Below are positions 52,926-61,632 of a stretch of 64,000 nucleotides of DNA, piece after piece (position 1 is the first letter of the stretch; every line of letters starts with the position of its first letter). Below the pieces are notes generated by a model. The model saw only the letters and a program-made list of their open reading frames with translations, had not been told where the DNA came from and ran no database searches. The position numbers were made by a program, and so were the translations under genes. The stretch is from Jeotgalibacillus proteolyticus (GTDB lineage Bacteria; Bacillota; Bacilli; Bacillales; Jeotgalibacillaceae), in NCBI RefSeq assembly GCF_002926065.1, contig NZ_PREZ01000004.1, positions 529,672 to 593,671 on the forward strand, in the 5' to 3' direction.

Positions 52926-55718
52926 TCAATCTTTATTTTTTATGTTTGTAATCATCGTATTCAACAGTTGAGTTGCAATTGGATGCTTTCCATAGTGATG
53001 CTTGAGTTTCCAGGTGACGAGCAGTATGGAGCCTTGTCCTTTTTGATGGTGGATGACTGAACCTCCATTTTGTCCCATCCACCCTTGAAAATAACCAGAA
53101 ATAACAGTGCCTTCATCGGCCAGTCTTGGATTTCCGAACATATTAACGGTTCTCTTCGTTCCTTCTTTCTTGTAGTCAGCAAATGGGACAATAAAGTCTG
53201 GATAAAGCGCTTCTGCTTCCATGCCCATTTCAGGTTGAAGCGGCACTCCTTTAAACCAGTTCGTATCCACGTAATTCATTGAGGAAGCACGAGCCCAGCT
53301 TTCCCCAAGGGATAATTCCCTGAATGTATACTGCCCTTTTTCACTAATCCTGTCACCTTCTTCAGCTAAAAATACAGCATGACCGCCGTTTCGAACATGT
53401 GATATAACATTTGGAGTAAGATTTTCTGTTATTACAACTGTTTGCGGTTTAATTTCGTTACTAACTGGCACTCCTGCCTCTTTCATCATCAACTTCAAGC
53501 TTTTTAATTCATCGGTTAAAAACACAGGTTGTTCAGGAATTGATATCCCCGTTATGCTCGTAAACGTTAGTTCTTCTTCATTCCTTGCTACTACCTGATC
53601 TTTTGCTTCAAAAGTAACCATTAATTTAACCATTTGAGACTTTTTAAGAGAAGGAACAGTAAAATGAATCGCTCGAGGCAGCTCGATCAATCTTTCGCTG
53701 CCAATTGTTACATCAAGTTCCCCTTCAAGCTCTCCCATTACAAGGTGATTTTCGTCAACGACTTCCCATTTTACTCTTCCTTTATCAAAAAGATTTTCGT
53801 CATCAGCAATAATAAGGTCAATGGAGACTAGATCATCTGTCCAGCAGTTTCTGGCAGATAGATTCGCCATCACACAAACCGGCCCATTGAAATCAATTAA
53901 TCTTTCGAAGCCTTCTTTTGGATTTCGCATAAAATCAAGCCAGCCATTAGTCTCCCATTCAATATCAGTTAATTCAGTGACAATATATCCCCCAAGCTGA
54001 GGTCTTTTTCGCATTTCTTCTATTAGAGACTTTACACCTCGAACCATCCTTCTCTGAGAAATAAGTGCCGTATTTTCAATACTTCCAAGTGCCTGTTTAA
54101 TGCCAAATTTAGAAAAATTATTTAATGCCGTTATTGGTTTCTTATAATCGTCCTGGTGGGTGCCGTCGCCTTGGTTAACAAACCACCAGGGTTCAATGCC
54201 TTGATAGTATTCCTTCATCTTATTTATATCTGGCAGTCCCCACATCCCAAATTCCGAGACGAGGATAGGTTCGTTCTGCGAGTAATAGCCGTCCACAAAA
54301 TTATCACTCGGGTTCTTGAGTATGTATCCATCTAAATCCTCCTGCCATTCCTTTACCTGCTCGGGGAGGGCAAAATAGCGGTGGTGATCATTTATATCCG
54401 TAGTAAGATGAGACCAGCCGCTGTTGTCGCAAAATAATCGTGTTTCATCCCACTTTTTTGCTTGTGCGAAAAGCTGCAGAACATGCTGCTGTTTTTCTTT
54501 ATCCTGATCTAGATCCCACTCCAGCCCCCACTCCTCATTGTATATAGACCACATAATGATCGAAGGATGGTTATAATCTCGTATAAGCATTTCCTTAAAA
54601 AGCTGCACAAATCGTTCCTGAGCAGATTTTGTCCATTTTACGTAATTCGGCGGCTCAGCCCAGATCAGCATACCCAGCCGGTCAGCCCAGTATAGATACT
54701 GTGGTATCTCTGCTTTAATATGCTTCCTAAGCATGTTAAACCCCATCGCTTTCGCCTGTTGAATTTCCTTAATGATAAATTCTTCAGAGGGTGCTCTGTA
54801 AATTGTATCAGGATAAAACGCTTGATCCAGTGCCCCTCGAATGTAAACTGCTTCATTATTAACAAGGACTCGTCCGTTTTTATGACCCACACTTCGAAAG
54901 CCAAAGGTTGTGTCATAAGAGTCTCTAAGGTCATCTTCCTCCAGTACGAATTCAATTTCATATAAATAGGGATGAGTGGGTGACCATTGCTTCATTCCGG
55001 TTACTGGCAGTTCCAATGAATAGGCAGTTTTCCCCTCCTCTGTAAAAAGGGGATGGTTATCCTCTTGTATCAATAACAGTCCGGTATAGTGTTCATCCGA
55101 TTTCCATTCCTGTTCTCCAATTGAATGAGATTTAATAGTAAAACGGACTTTCGTATTATCTTTTACTTCTCCTTTTATAAAGGCCGTCACTTCAATCTTT
55201 TGCTGTTCTATATTGGGAACCACAATTGCATTGGATATGTAGGTTGCTGACCTGGATTCAATTTTAACAGATTGCCAGATCCCGCTTACACGCGTGTACC
55301 AGCTGCCCTGCTTTCCAATAGGAATCTCTGCATTGGCTTCATAGTCATAGACACGAATCGCAAGGTTATTATCTTCTTTCAACAAACCTGCAGGCAACAA
55401 AAATTCAAATGGTGTAAAACCGCCTTCATGCTCTCCTATAAAATGTCCGTTCCACCATACCTCGCAAGAATAATCAATCGCGCCGAAACATAGATATAGG
55501 GATTGATTTGCCCGCTGGTTAGTTAAGCTGACCTTTTTTTGATACCAGGCTGCCCCGTTATAAGAAATGCACTCTTCCCCTTCAGTTTGCCAGATATGAG
55601 GAACAGTAACCTTTTTCGCATTTGGCAGTTGTTTGTTGGACCAGTTTTCTCTTTCCCCCTTATTAAAAGGATCAAGGGCAAACTTCCAGCTTCCGTTTAA
55701 ATCATAAGTCTGTCGCAT
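52926..55718 (-). CDS. GH2-family glycosidase
   Basis: 930 residues, no signal peptide. A sugar-binding domain (1-170), an immunoglobulin-like domain (about 175-270) and a TIM barrel with acid/base Glu 395 in SIYNEEW and nucleophile Glu 489 in LVSEFG. The C-terminal 250 residues include a Rossmann-like stretch (PQTVVITENLTPNVISHVRNGGHAVFLAEEGD) not found in LacZ. GH2 includes beta-galactosidase, beta-glucuronidase and beta-mannosidase; the specificity is open. It is the last gene of an operon with an ABC importer, so it hydrolyses the imported oligosaccharide in the cytoplasm. Confidence 0.88.
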   Translation of the reverse strand: MRQTYDLNGSWKFALDPFNKGERENWSNKQLPNAKKVTVPHIWQTEGEECISYNGAAWYQKKVSLTNQRANQSLYLCFGAIDYSCEVWWNGHFIGEHEGGFTPFEFLLPAGLLKEDNNLAIRVYDYEANAEIPIGKQGSWYTRVSGIWQSVKIESRSATYISNAIVVPNIEQQKIEVTAFIKGEVKDNTKVRFTIKSHSIGEQEWKSDEHYTGLLLIQEDNHPLFTEEGKTAYSLELPVTGMKQWSPTHPYLYEIEFVLEEDDLRDSYDTTFGFRSVGHKNGRVLVNNEAVYIRGALDQAFYPDTIYRAPSEEFIIKEIQQAKAMGFNMLRKHIKAEIPQYLYWADRLGMLIWAEPPNYVKWTKSAQERFVQLFKEMLIRDYNHPSIIMWSIYNEEWGLEWDLDQDKEKQQHVLQLFAQAKKWDETRLFCDNSGWSHLTTDINDHHRYFALPEQVKEWQEDLDGYILKNPSDNFVDGYYSQNEPILVSEFGMWGLPDINKMKEYYQGIEPWWFVNQGDGTHQDDYKKPITALNNFSKFGIKQALGSIENTALISQRRMVRGVKSLIEEMRKRPQLGGYIVTELTDIEWETNGWLDFMRNPKEGFERLIDFNGPVCVMANLSARNCWTDDLVSIDLIIADDENLFDKGRVKWEVVDENHLVMGELEGELDVTIGSERLIELPRAIHFTVPSLKKSQMVKLMVTFEAKDQVVARNEEELTFTSITGISIPEQPVFLTDELKSLKLMMKEAGVPVSNEIKPQTVVITENLTPNVISHVRNGGHAVFLAEEGDRISEKGQYTFRELSLGESWARASSMNYVDTNWFKGVPLQPEMGMEAEALYPDFIVPFADYKKEGTKRTVNMFGNPRLADEGTVISGYFQGWMGQNGGSVIHHQKGQGSILLVTWKLKHHYGKHPIATQLLNTMITNIKNKD

Positions 55719-55741
55719 AGCTGCTCATTCCTTTACTTTTT

Positions 55742-56575
55742 TTACTTTATTCCTGTCATGGTGATTCCTTTAATAATGTGTTTTTGGAAGAAGATAAATA
55801 CAAGGATTGCGGGCAAACTTGCCAGAACATTTGCCGCCATTGGTATCATCAGCTCTGCAGTATAAGCACTTTGGAACGTCGGGATGGCTACAGGGAGTGT
55901 CATCATTTTTTCTTCATTAATCGCTAAGAATGGCCAAAGAAAATTATTCCAAGAGGTGATAAACGTAAAGATACCCAACGCAGCCATTGATGAACGGGAA
56001 AGCGGAAGGAAGATGCTCCAAAATATTCGTAACATACCCGCCCCGTCAATTCTTGCAGCCTCTACAAGCTCGTTAGGAATACCATCATAAAATTGCTTTA
56101 AAATAAAGACTCCAAGCGGTGCTGCAAGTCCAGGCAAAATAAGAGAACTATAGCTATTTATTAATCCCATATCAATCATGATCTGAAAAAGAGGTATGAT
56201 TTTTGCTTCTACCGGAACCATCAGCCCTGCAATGATCACCCAAAAGATAAAGGTCTTGCCAAAAAACTGCATTCTGGACAGGGCAAAAGCAGCAAGTGAA
56301 GTTAAAATAATCGTTACAATGGTTGTTACTGCTGCCACATAAAAGCTATTCCATGTCCAGTTCCATATCGAAGCATTCGTTAAAACATAGTTATAATTAT
56401 CGAGTGTATAAGGGGGACTTAGTAAATCTCTTATCACTGTAACCGCCGAACCACCAGGCTTCAGCGCAGTGATACACATCCATAGCACTGGTATCAGCCA
56501 TATAAAAACCATTGTATAACCTAATAGGTAAAGAACTTTCCTGCTGATCGGCATTTTCTTTTTTCGAGACCGCAT
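55742..56575 (-). CDS. Carbohydrate ABC permease (MalG type)
   Basis: 277 residues, six membrane segments, EAA loop VEAARIDGAGMLRIFWSIFLPLS. AGGAGA precedes ATG 56575. It lies 23 nt before the GH2 gene and 28 nt after the MalF-type permease gene, in the importer operon. Confidence 0.92.
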   Translation of the reverse strand: MRSRKKKMPISRKVLYLLGYTMVFIWLIPVLWMCITALKPGGSAVTVIRDLLSPPYTLDNYNYVLTNASIWNWTWNSFYVAAVTTIVTIILTSLAAFALSRMQFFGKTFIFWVIIAGLMVPVEAKIIPLFQIMIDMGLINSYSSLILPGLAAPLGVFILKQFYDGIPNELVEAARIDGAGMLRIFWSIFLPLSRSSMAALGIFTFITSWNNFLWPFLAINEEKMMTLPVAIPTFQSAYTAELMIPMAANVLASLPAILVFIFFQKHIIKGITMTGIK

Positions 56576-56603
56576 AGAATAAATCTCCTTTCATTTATAA
56601 TTG

Positions 56604-57479
56604 TTAGTCTTTGCCTTGGAAAAACTTAAATTGAATAAACGCAAAAGTAATGGTGATCGCAAACAGTACATAAGACATCGAGGAAGCAACACCCATTTGC
56701 TGTTCAATAAATCCTTTTTCATATATGTACTGAACCAATGCTCTTGTTTCCGTCCCTGGCCCTCCACCTGTCATCAAATACGGCTGACCAAACAGCTTAA
56801 ATGAATTGATTGTCTGCAATACCACCGTAAGCAGCATGACTCCTTTTAATGAGGGAAGTGTGATAAACATGAATTTTTTCCAAGAGCTTGCTCCATCCAT
56901 TTCTGCTGCTTCATAGAATTCTTCAGGTATTTCCTGTAAACCAGCAAGAAATAATACCATATTAAAACCTACCGTCCACCAGACCGTAGCAAGTAAAATG
57001 GAAACCCACGCCAGCTTTGCATCACTTAGCCAAAAAATCTCTTCCGTAAAGCCAATCGTGTGCAAAAAAGAATTTAACAGTCCTGTGTAAGGTTGAAGTA
57101 TGAATACCCAAACACTTGCGATAACGGAAATAGAAAGGATAAACGGCAGGAAGAAAGCAGAGCGTAAAAACGTCGTGCCTTTTAAACCGGCATTTACCAG
57201 AAGTGCAATTGCAAGACCCACAAAAATAAGTGCAGGCGTTGAAATCACAACAAATAATAAGGTATTCCATAAAGCTTCCCAAAAATATGAATCCCTGAAC
57301 ATAGAACTGTAATTAGCGAAACCGACGAAGGTCGATTCCATGCCAAGCGACCAGTCATGCAAACTGATGATGAACCCCTTTGCAATTGGATACACCATAA
57401 ATAAGCCATAGACGAGTAAAAAAGGCGCTAGAAATAAATACGCTTTTACATTTGTAAGCAAACGCGATTGGTCATTCAC
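56604..57479 (-). CDS. Carbohydrate ABC permease (MalF type)
   Basis: 291 residues, six membrane segments; the EAA loop is YEAAEMDGASSWKKFMFITLPSL. LMTGGGPGTETRALVQYIYEKGF is a family mark of CUT1 permeases. It follows the binding protein gene behind a leaky terminator-like hairpin. No ATPase is in the operon, so a shared MsmX-type ATPase should power it. Confidence 0.92.
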   Translation of the reverse strand: MNDQSRLLTNVKAYLFLAPFLLVYGLFMVYPIAKGFIISLHDWSLGMESTFVGFANYSSMFRDSYFWEALWNTLLFVVISTPALIFVGLAIALLVNAGLKGTTFLRSAFFLPFILSISVIASVWVFILQPYTGLLNSFLHTIGFTEEIFWLSDAKLAWVSILLATVWWTVGFNMVLFLAGLQEIPEEFYEAAEMDGASSWKKFMFITLPSLKGVMLLTVVLQTINSFKLFGQPYLMTGGGPGTETRALVQYIYEKGFIEQQMGVASSMSYVLFAITITFAFIQFKFFQGKD

Positions 57480-57500
57480 AATTTTCCCTCCCTTTAAAAG

Positions 57501-57536
57501 AAAGGCTCCCGATTGAAAATAACATCGAGAACCTTT
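57501..57536 (-). terminator. Hairpin between the binding protein and permease genes
   Basis: AAAGG.TC.CGAT pairs with ATCG.GA.CCTTT, with a T-rich run after it. It is likely to lower expression of the permeases relative to the binding protein. Confidence 0.6.
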
Positions 57537-57539
57537 TTT

Positions 57540-58814
57540 CTATTTAAGCAAATTATTTACTTCTTCTTCCGCATTGGATAATGTATCCTCAGGACTGACA
57601 TCCCCAGTCATGTACTGATTAAAATGCTTCTTTAAAACGTCATTGATCGCAGTAAGCTTCGGTGTATTTGGCATGTAGGATACGTCTTCCCCAATTTCAG
57701 CGTAGTCACTTCGATAAGGCAGTTCCTGAAATTCTTCTGATTCGATCACAGAAGGCTTGCTTGGTACATGTCCTGCCTGAGCCCACGAAGACGAATGATC
57801 CGCAATCCAGTTAGCGAAAACAATGCTAGCTTCCTTCTTCTCATCTGATTGTTCATTCTGTCTAGGAACAACAAACAGGTGGGAATCTCCCCACATGGCC
57901 TGCTCATCAAATACCTGAGGAATCGGAATTGCTGAGAATTCCAGCCCTTCATTATTTTCAAGTGCTCCTGTCATCCACACACCATTAATATGTATCGCAG
58001 CTTTTTGAGCCGTGAATAACTCTCCGCCATTCGCGATGTTTTTTGGCCATAAATCATCTTCAACCATCTTGCCTAAAAACGAAAGTGCTTCCAACCCTTG
58101 TTCATTATTAAAGGCCGCCTGACTTCCTTCTTCATTTAAAAGCTCTCCGCCAAGCTGGCTGTAAAACGTCCACCACATCCGAAGAGGTGAATCACCTGTA
58201 GAGGTTGCTGACAAAGGGAACGTACCGGATGGTGAGTTTTCTTTAATTTTCTCCAAGAATTGAATAAAGCCCTCTTCCCCATCTTCAATCACGGGCTGGC
58301 CGCTCTCATCTAGCAAGTCTGCTTCTGCTAAAATTTTATTGTTTGCATACATAATAAGTGCATGCGTGTCCAGAGGAACTGCATAGTGTTCATCCTTTAT
58401 GATGGTAGCATCGACGATATTTTCACTGAATGTATCCCACTCTACACCTGCAGAATCAGCTGCATCTTCTATGCTGACAATTAAATTGGCCGACTCAAGC
58501 TCAGATAGCTTTGAAGTATGGGCGATGGCAACATCAGGTGCCTGGTCAGAAGTGACAGATGTCCTCATTTTCGTATAGTACTCTTCAGCTTTTAAATTAA
58601 GCAATTCAACTTCAATCTCAGCATTTTCACTATTAAACTCAGAAACTAGTTCTTTCATAAAATCTCCATCTCCACCGCTTAACGGCGTCCAGAACGTTAG
58701 ATTGGTTTTTCCATTGTCCTCTTCTCCTCCACCACTGTCACTGTCTCCCCCGCAGGCAACAAGAAAAGTAGATAAAAGAAAAACCGCCAGTGTGAATGCG
58801 CTTACTTTTTTCAT
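57540..58814 (-). CDS. Carbohydrate solute-binding lipoprotein (family 1)
   Basis: 424 residues from ATG 58814 with GGGGGAGAAAC before it. The signal MKKVSAFTLAVFLLSTFLVAC gives a lipobox Cys at 21, then a Gly/Ser/Asp-rich linker. TFWTPLSGGDGDFMKELVSEFN and SVTSDQAPDVAIAHTSKLSE are typical of CUT1 binding proteins. First gene of the importer/GH2 operon. Ligand unknown. A longer frame upstream to 58997 has no ribosome site and is rejected. Confidence 0.9.
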   Translation of the reverse strand: MKKVSAFTLAVFLLSTFLVACGGDSDSGGGEEDNGKTNLTFWTPLSGGDGDFMKELVSEFNSENAEIEVELLNLKAEEYYTKMRTSVTSDQAPDVAIAHTSKLSELESANLIVSIEDAADSAGVEWDTFSENIVDATIIKDEHYAVPLDTHALIMYANNKILAEADLLDESGQPVIEDGEEGFIQFLEKIKENSPSGTFPLSATSTGDSPLRMWWTFYSQLGGELLNEEGSQAAFNNEQGLEALSFLGKMVEDDLWPKNIANGGELFTAQKAAIHINGVWMTGALENNEGLEFSAIPIPQVFDEQAMWGDSHLFVVPRQNEQSDEKKEASIVFANWIADHSSSWAQAGHVPSKPSVIESEEFQELPYRSDYAEIGEDVSYMPNTPKLTAINDVLKKHFNQYMTGDVSPEDTLSNAEEEVNNLLK

Positions 58815-58890
58815 AAAATGTTTCTCCCCCTTTGCTTTTTTTCGTGCTGTCATTATTATTACATGATATTTAACTTTATTACAAGTATTT

Positions 58891-59063
58891 TTGTTATAAT
58901 AATTTTTAATAAATGCAATTAGTAGAAAAAGCAACTTAATTTTATTCACTAAGTAGAGGCATCTATATGAATTACAATGAAGAGTATTGGTGAACATCTT
59001 GAGAAATCAAGGGTTAATTAGTATGATAAGCATAGATTCTTATAAAAATGATTATTATAACAA
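58891..59063. promoter_or_regulatory. Paired inverted 13-mers in the divergent regulatory gap
   Basis: TTGTTATAATAAT at 58891-58903 and its exact reverse complement at 59051-59063 flank the middle of the 276-base gap between the importer operon and its presumed regulator. They contain TATAAT, but no matching -35 boxes, so operators are as likely as promoters. Confidence 0.4.
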
Positions 59064-59090
59064 TAAAAGTCGTGATAAAAGGAGATTCTC

Positions 59091-60008
59091 TTGAGAACAT
59101 TACAATTAACCCTAGAAGAAGCCGTTTCAATATGCAAAACCCTCGGCAATGATCACCGAATGAACATTCTCCGGATCTTAAGTGAGGGGCCTATGAATGT
59201 AAATGAACTATCTGATAAAATTGGCATTCCCTTTTCAACAGCTGCAGTCAATGTAAAAAGACTTGAAGAGTCAGAATTGATCTCAACTGAGATAGTACCC
59301 GGAAGAGGCTCTCAAAAAGTAAATTCCAAGCGCTATGACCGAATTATTATTAACCTGGCAGAAAAAGAAGTTCCCGAAGAAAATACGATTAAATTTGAAA
59401 TGCCTATCGGTGAGTTTGTGAACTCTGAAATCGAGCCTACATGTGGACTTCTTAGTGATACAGGCATTATCCACAGTCAGGATGAAGCCAGATCCTTCTT
59501 TGAACCTGAAAGAAAAGAAGCTCAATTACTCTGGTTTAAATCCGGCTCAGTCGAATACCACTTCCCTAATAGAATTCCATATGGATCTGGCGTAGAGGAT
59601 ATAAATTTTTCCGTTGAACTTTGTTCAGAAGCACCCTACTTCAAATTGGACTGGCCATCAGACATTACTTGCTGGATCAATGGCTTGGAAGTAGGAACAT
59701 GGACGTCCCCTGGTGACTTCGGAGGTGAACGCGGATTTCTAACCCCTTCCTGGTGGGGTACAAACAACACCCAATACGGTCTCCTCAAAAACTGGAACAT
59801 CAATCACACTGGAAGCTATATCGACGGCGTTAAAATCTCCGACCTGACAATTGATGAACTAAAACTTTTAGAAAAACCCTATATTTCATTTAAATTAGGA
59901 GTTAAAAAAAATGCGGACAATGTGGGTGGAATGAATCTTTTTGGATCAAGATTTGGGAATTATGAGCAGGATATTTTGATGACGATCCGGCATTCGAAGA
60001 ATAAGTAA
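59091..60008 (+). CDS. ArsR-like transcriptional regulator with large C-terminal domain
   Basis: 305 residues starting at TTG 59091, with AAAGGAGA 5 nt ahead. Residues 10-75 form an ArsR-type winged helix (LGNDHRMNILRILSEGPMNVNELSDKIGIPFSTAAVNVKRLEE). The remaining 230 residues, rich in Trp and beta strands (WINGLEVGTWTSPGDFGGERG, then NLFGSRFGNYEQDILMTI), resemble no metal-sensing ArsR; similar proteins are grouped in COG4189. Such a sugar-fold-like domain may bind the substrate of the divergent importer. Regulating that operon is inference from position. Confidence 0.8.
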   Translation: MRTLQLTLEEAVSICKTLGNDHRMNILRILSEGPMNVNELSDKIGIPFSTAAVNVKRLEESELISTEIVPGRGSQKVNSKRYDRIIINLAEKEVPEENTIKFEMPIGEFVNSEIEPTCGLLSDTGIIHSQDEARSFFEPERKEAQLLWFKSGSVEYHFPNRIPYGSGVEDINFSVELCSEAPYFKLDWPSDITCWINGLEVGTWTSPGDFGGERGFLTPSWWGTNNTQYGLLKNWNINHTGSYIDGVKISDLTIDELKLLEKPYISFKLGVKKNADNVGGMNLFGSRFGNYEQDILMTIRHSKNK

Positions 60009-60016
60009 CTTATTAA

Positions 60017-60103
60017 ATTGGAGATCATTCTGTGGTCGTGGGGAGTGCGATTACTCGGCCTCAGCTTATTGCTAGGAAGTTTGCAGAGGTTATAAAGGCT
60101 TAG
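60017..60103 (+). pseudogene. 3' relic of a nanE-type (ManNAc-6-P 2-epimerase) gene
   Basis: The plus frame reads GDHSVVVGSAITRPQLIARK and FAEVIKA then TAG. This is the C-terminus of N-acylmannosamine-6-phosphate 2-epimerase (AVVVGSAITRP). A TAA just upstream closes the frame and no other part of the gene remains. Confidence 0.7.
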
Positions 60104-60128
60104 GAATTTGAGTTGAACATAAAAATAA

Positions 60129-60167
60129 GAGCGGTATGTACCTCAAACGTAGAGATACATACCGCTC
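60129..60167. terminator. Bidirectional terminator before the YphB-like gene end
   Basis: 12-bp perfect arms GAGCGGTATGTA / TACATACCGCTC with T-rich flanks. Confidence 0.9.
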
Positions 60168-60192
60168 ATTTTTATTACAAGCAACATTAACA

Positions 60193-61068
60193 TTATGTAT
60201 TTTTATTATATTTCTCCACTTCAAAAGAAACCCTTGCCTCCAAGGCTTCTCCTGGATCAATCATCGTTAATTCTTCCTTGCGTTCCAACTCTCCTGTCTT
60301 CGCCATCCATGGTTCCAGACATATAAAGTCTTTTTCTTGATCTGTCCATAAAATAGTATATTTGAAAGAAGGGTCTGTAGTTAGAGTGATTTTTTTACTC
60401 TCGTCAATTTCCAATGAAATCTGTTTACTTTTAGCGTCAAGCAACACTACTGCTTCTTTTAATACTGTTCTATCTACAACACCATGAAAGTCTTTTAATT
60501 TTTCATCATTGTAATCATAGATCTTTGTTGCATCTGTATCCAATACTAGTTTCTTAGATTGGGTTTTGAAGTAGGGATGGAAACCTGAATAAATCGGCAT
60601 GGCAGCCGGAGACTCATTTCGATAGGTTTGATCGATAATTAGTTGATTGTTTTTTAATGTATAAGTAAAAATGACCTTGAAATCAAAAGGATAATATTCC
60701 AAAGTTTCATGATTACTTTGAAAGCTGATCGTGATAGATGCCAGTGTTGATTTAATATCGGTGCTTATGACATTCCACTCTGGTTGTCTAGCTAAACCAT
60801 GATTTGGCATGTGGTAGGTACGCCCATTCCAGTTATATTCTTTATTTGTTAACTGACCAGAAATGGGAAAAAGAATAGGGATCCTTCCCCTAATATACCT
60901 ATCATATAATGTCTCCTTATTTAAATAGAGATGTTCTTCTCCCTCTGTTCCAAATTCTGTAATTATCCCACCCCGTTCCGGACAGACAGTTAACCAACTC
61001 GTCAAATTAGAACTTACCAATTTGTAAAAAGTTAATTCATTTTCTTTATATTTTTGAATCTTATACAT
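60193..61068 (-). CDS. Aldose 1-epimerase-family protein (YphB/GalM-like)
   Basis: About 291 residues from ATG 61068, with AAAGGTG 7 nt ahead; a GTG three codons earlier lies on the ribosome site. Beta-sandwich galactose mutarotase family: ILFPISGQLTNKEYNWNGRTYHMPNHGLARQPEW holds the His (MPNHG) of the active site and YSGFHPYF the second His. C-terminal FICLEPWMA carries the probable catalytic Glu. The exact sugar, possibly a hexose phosphate, is unknown. It may form an operon with the truncated glycosyltransferase gene just upstream. Confidence 0.85.
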   Translation of the reverse strand: MYKIQKYKENELTFYKLVSSNLTSWLTVCPERGGIITEFGTEGEEHLYLNKETLYDRYIRGRIPILFPISGQLTNKEYNWNGRTYHMPNHGLARQPEWNVISTDIKSTLASITISFQSNHETLEYYPFDFKVIFTYTLKNNQLIIDQTYRNESPAAMPIYSGFHPYFKTQSKKLVLDTDATKIYDYNDEKLKDFHGVVDRTVLKEAVVLLDAKSKQISLEIDESKKITLTTDPSFKYTILWTDQEKDFICLEPWMAKTGELERKEELTMIDPGEALEARVSFEVEKYNKNT

Positions 61069-61100
61069 AATTTTCACCTTTTATCCTCTTTACCATCGCA

Positions 61101-61514
61101 TTAAAAAACTATTTTTAGAATTCTCTCTACTATCATATAAACAGCATTCTCTCTAGAAATCCCAGTTTCCTGCTCGGCCAGCTGCCTGAATAAGTCCTCA
61201 TTAATCACCATTGTTTTTAACTCTTCCAAACCCGTTAATTTAACATGATTAATTTCTTTAAGATAATTAACGGTGTTATAATCTTCATTCATATACATTC
61301 TATCCACTAATAAAAGAGGCTTTTGAAAAATAACTGCCTCACTAACTGTGCCCCAACCTGCTTTTGTAATGACGAGATCAGACGCAGCTATGTAATTCTG
61401 TGATTCAGTATAATTGGAAGGAATTTTCACTACATTGGGCAACTGAATATCCATATTGCTGGAAACGATAAACACACAGTCAGGACTGCTCCATAAGTTT
61501 AATGATTGGACGGG
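61101..61514 (-). pseudogene. Glycosyltransferase gene (MurG/UGT type) cut off at the 5' end by IS21
   Basis: The minus frame reads CVFIVSSNMDIQLPNVVKIP, then ASDLVITKAGWGTVSEAVIFQKPLLLVDR, the nucleotide-sugar binding C-terminal half of GT-B enzymes of the MurG/UGT group. About 135 codons remain. The frame stays open up to the left end of the IS element at 61516, where the N-terminal half is lost or separated. A product is unlikely to be active. Confidence 0.75.
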
Positions 61515-61515
61515 G

Positions 61516-61573
61516 TGTAAACGCTAGAATAAAGTTGACAGTTTTTGCTCGATAGGATTTTACACTTTTGCTC
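61516..61573 (+). repeat. Left terminal repeat region of the IS21 element
   Basis: TGTAAACG end, then two transposase-site copies TTGACAGTTTTTGCTCG and TTTTACACTTTTGCTC. Confidence 0.7.
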
Positions 61574-61632
61574 AATCAACCTACTACTTTAGTAAAATAG
61601 AGCGTGACGTTATTTTACTGGAGGTTAGGATT

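Noticed and set aside
57540..58997. Longer start for the binding protein at 58997
   Set aside because: The extra 61 residues have no ribosome site and hide the lipoprotein signal that begins at 58814.
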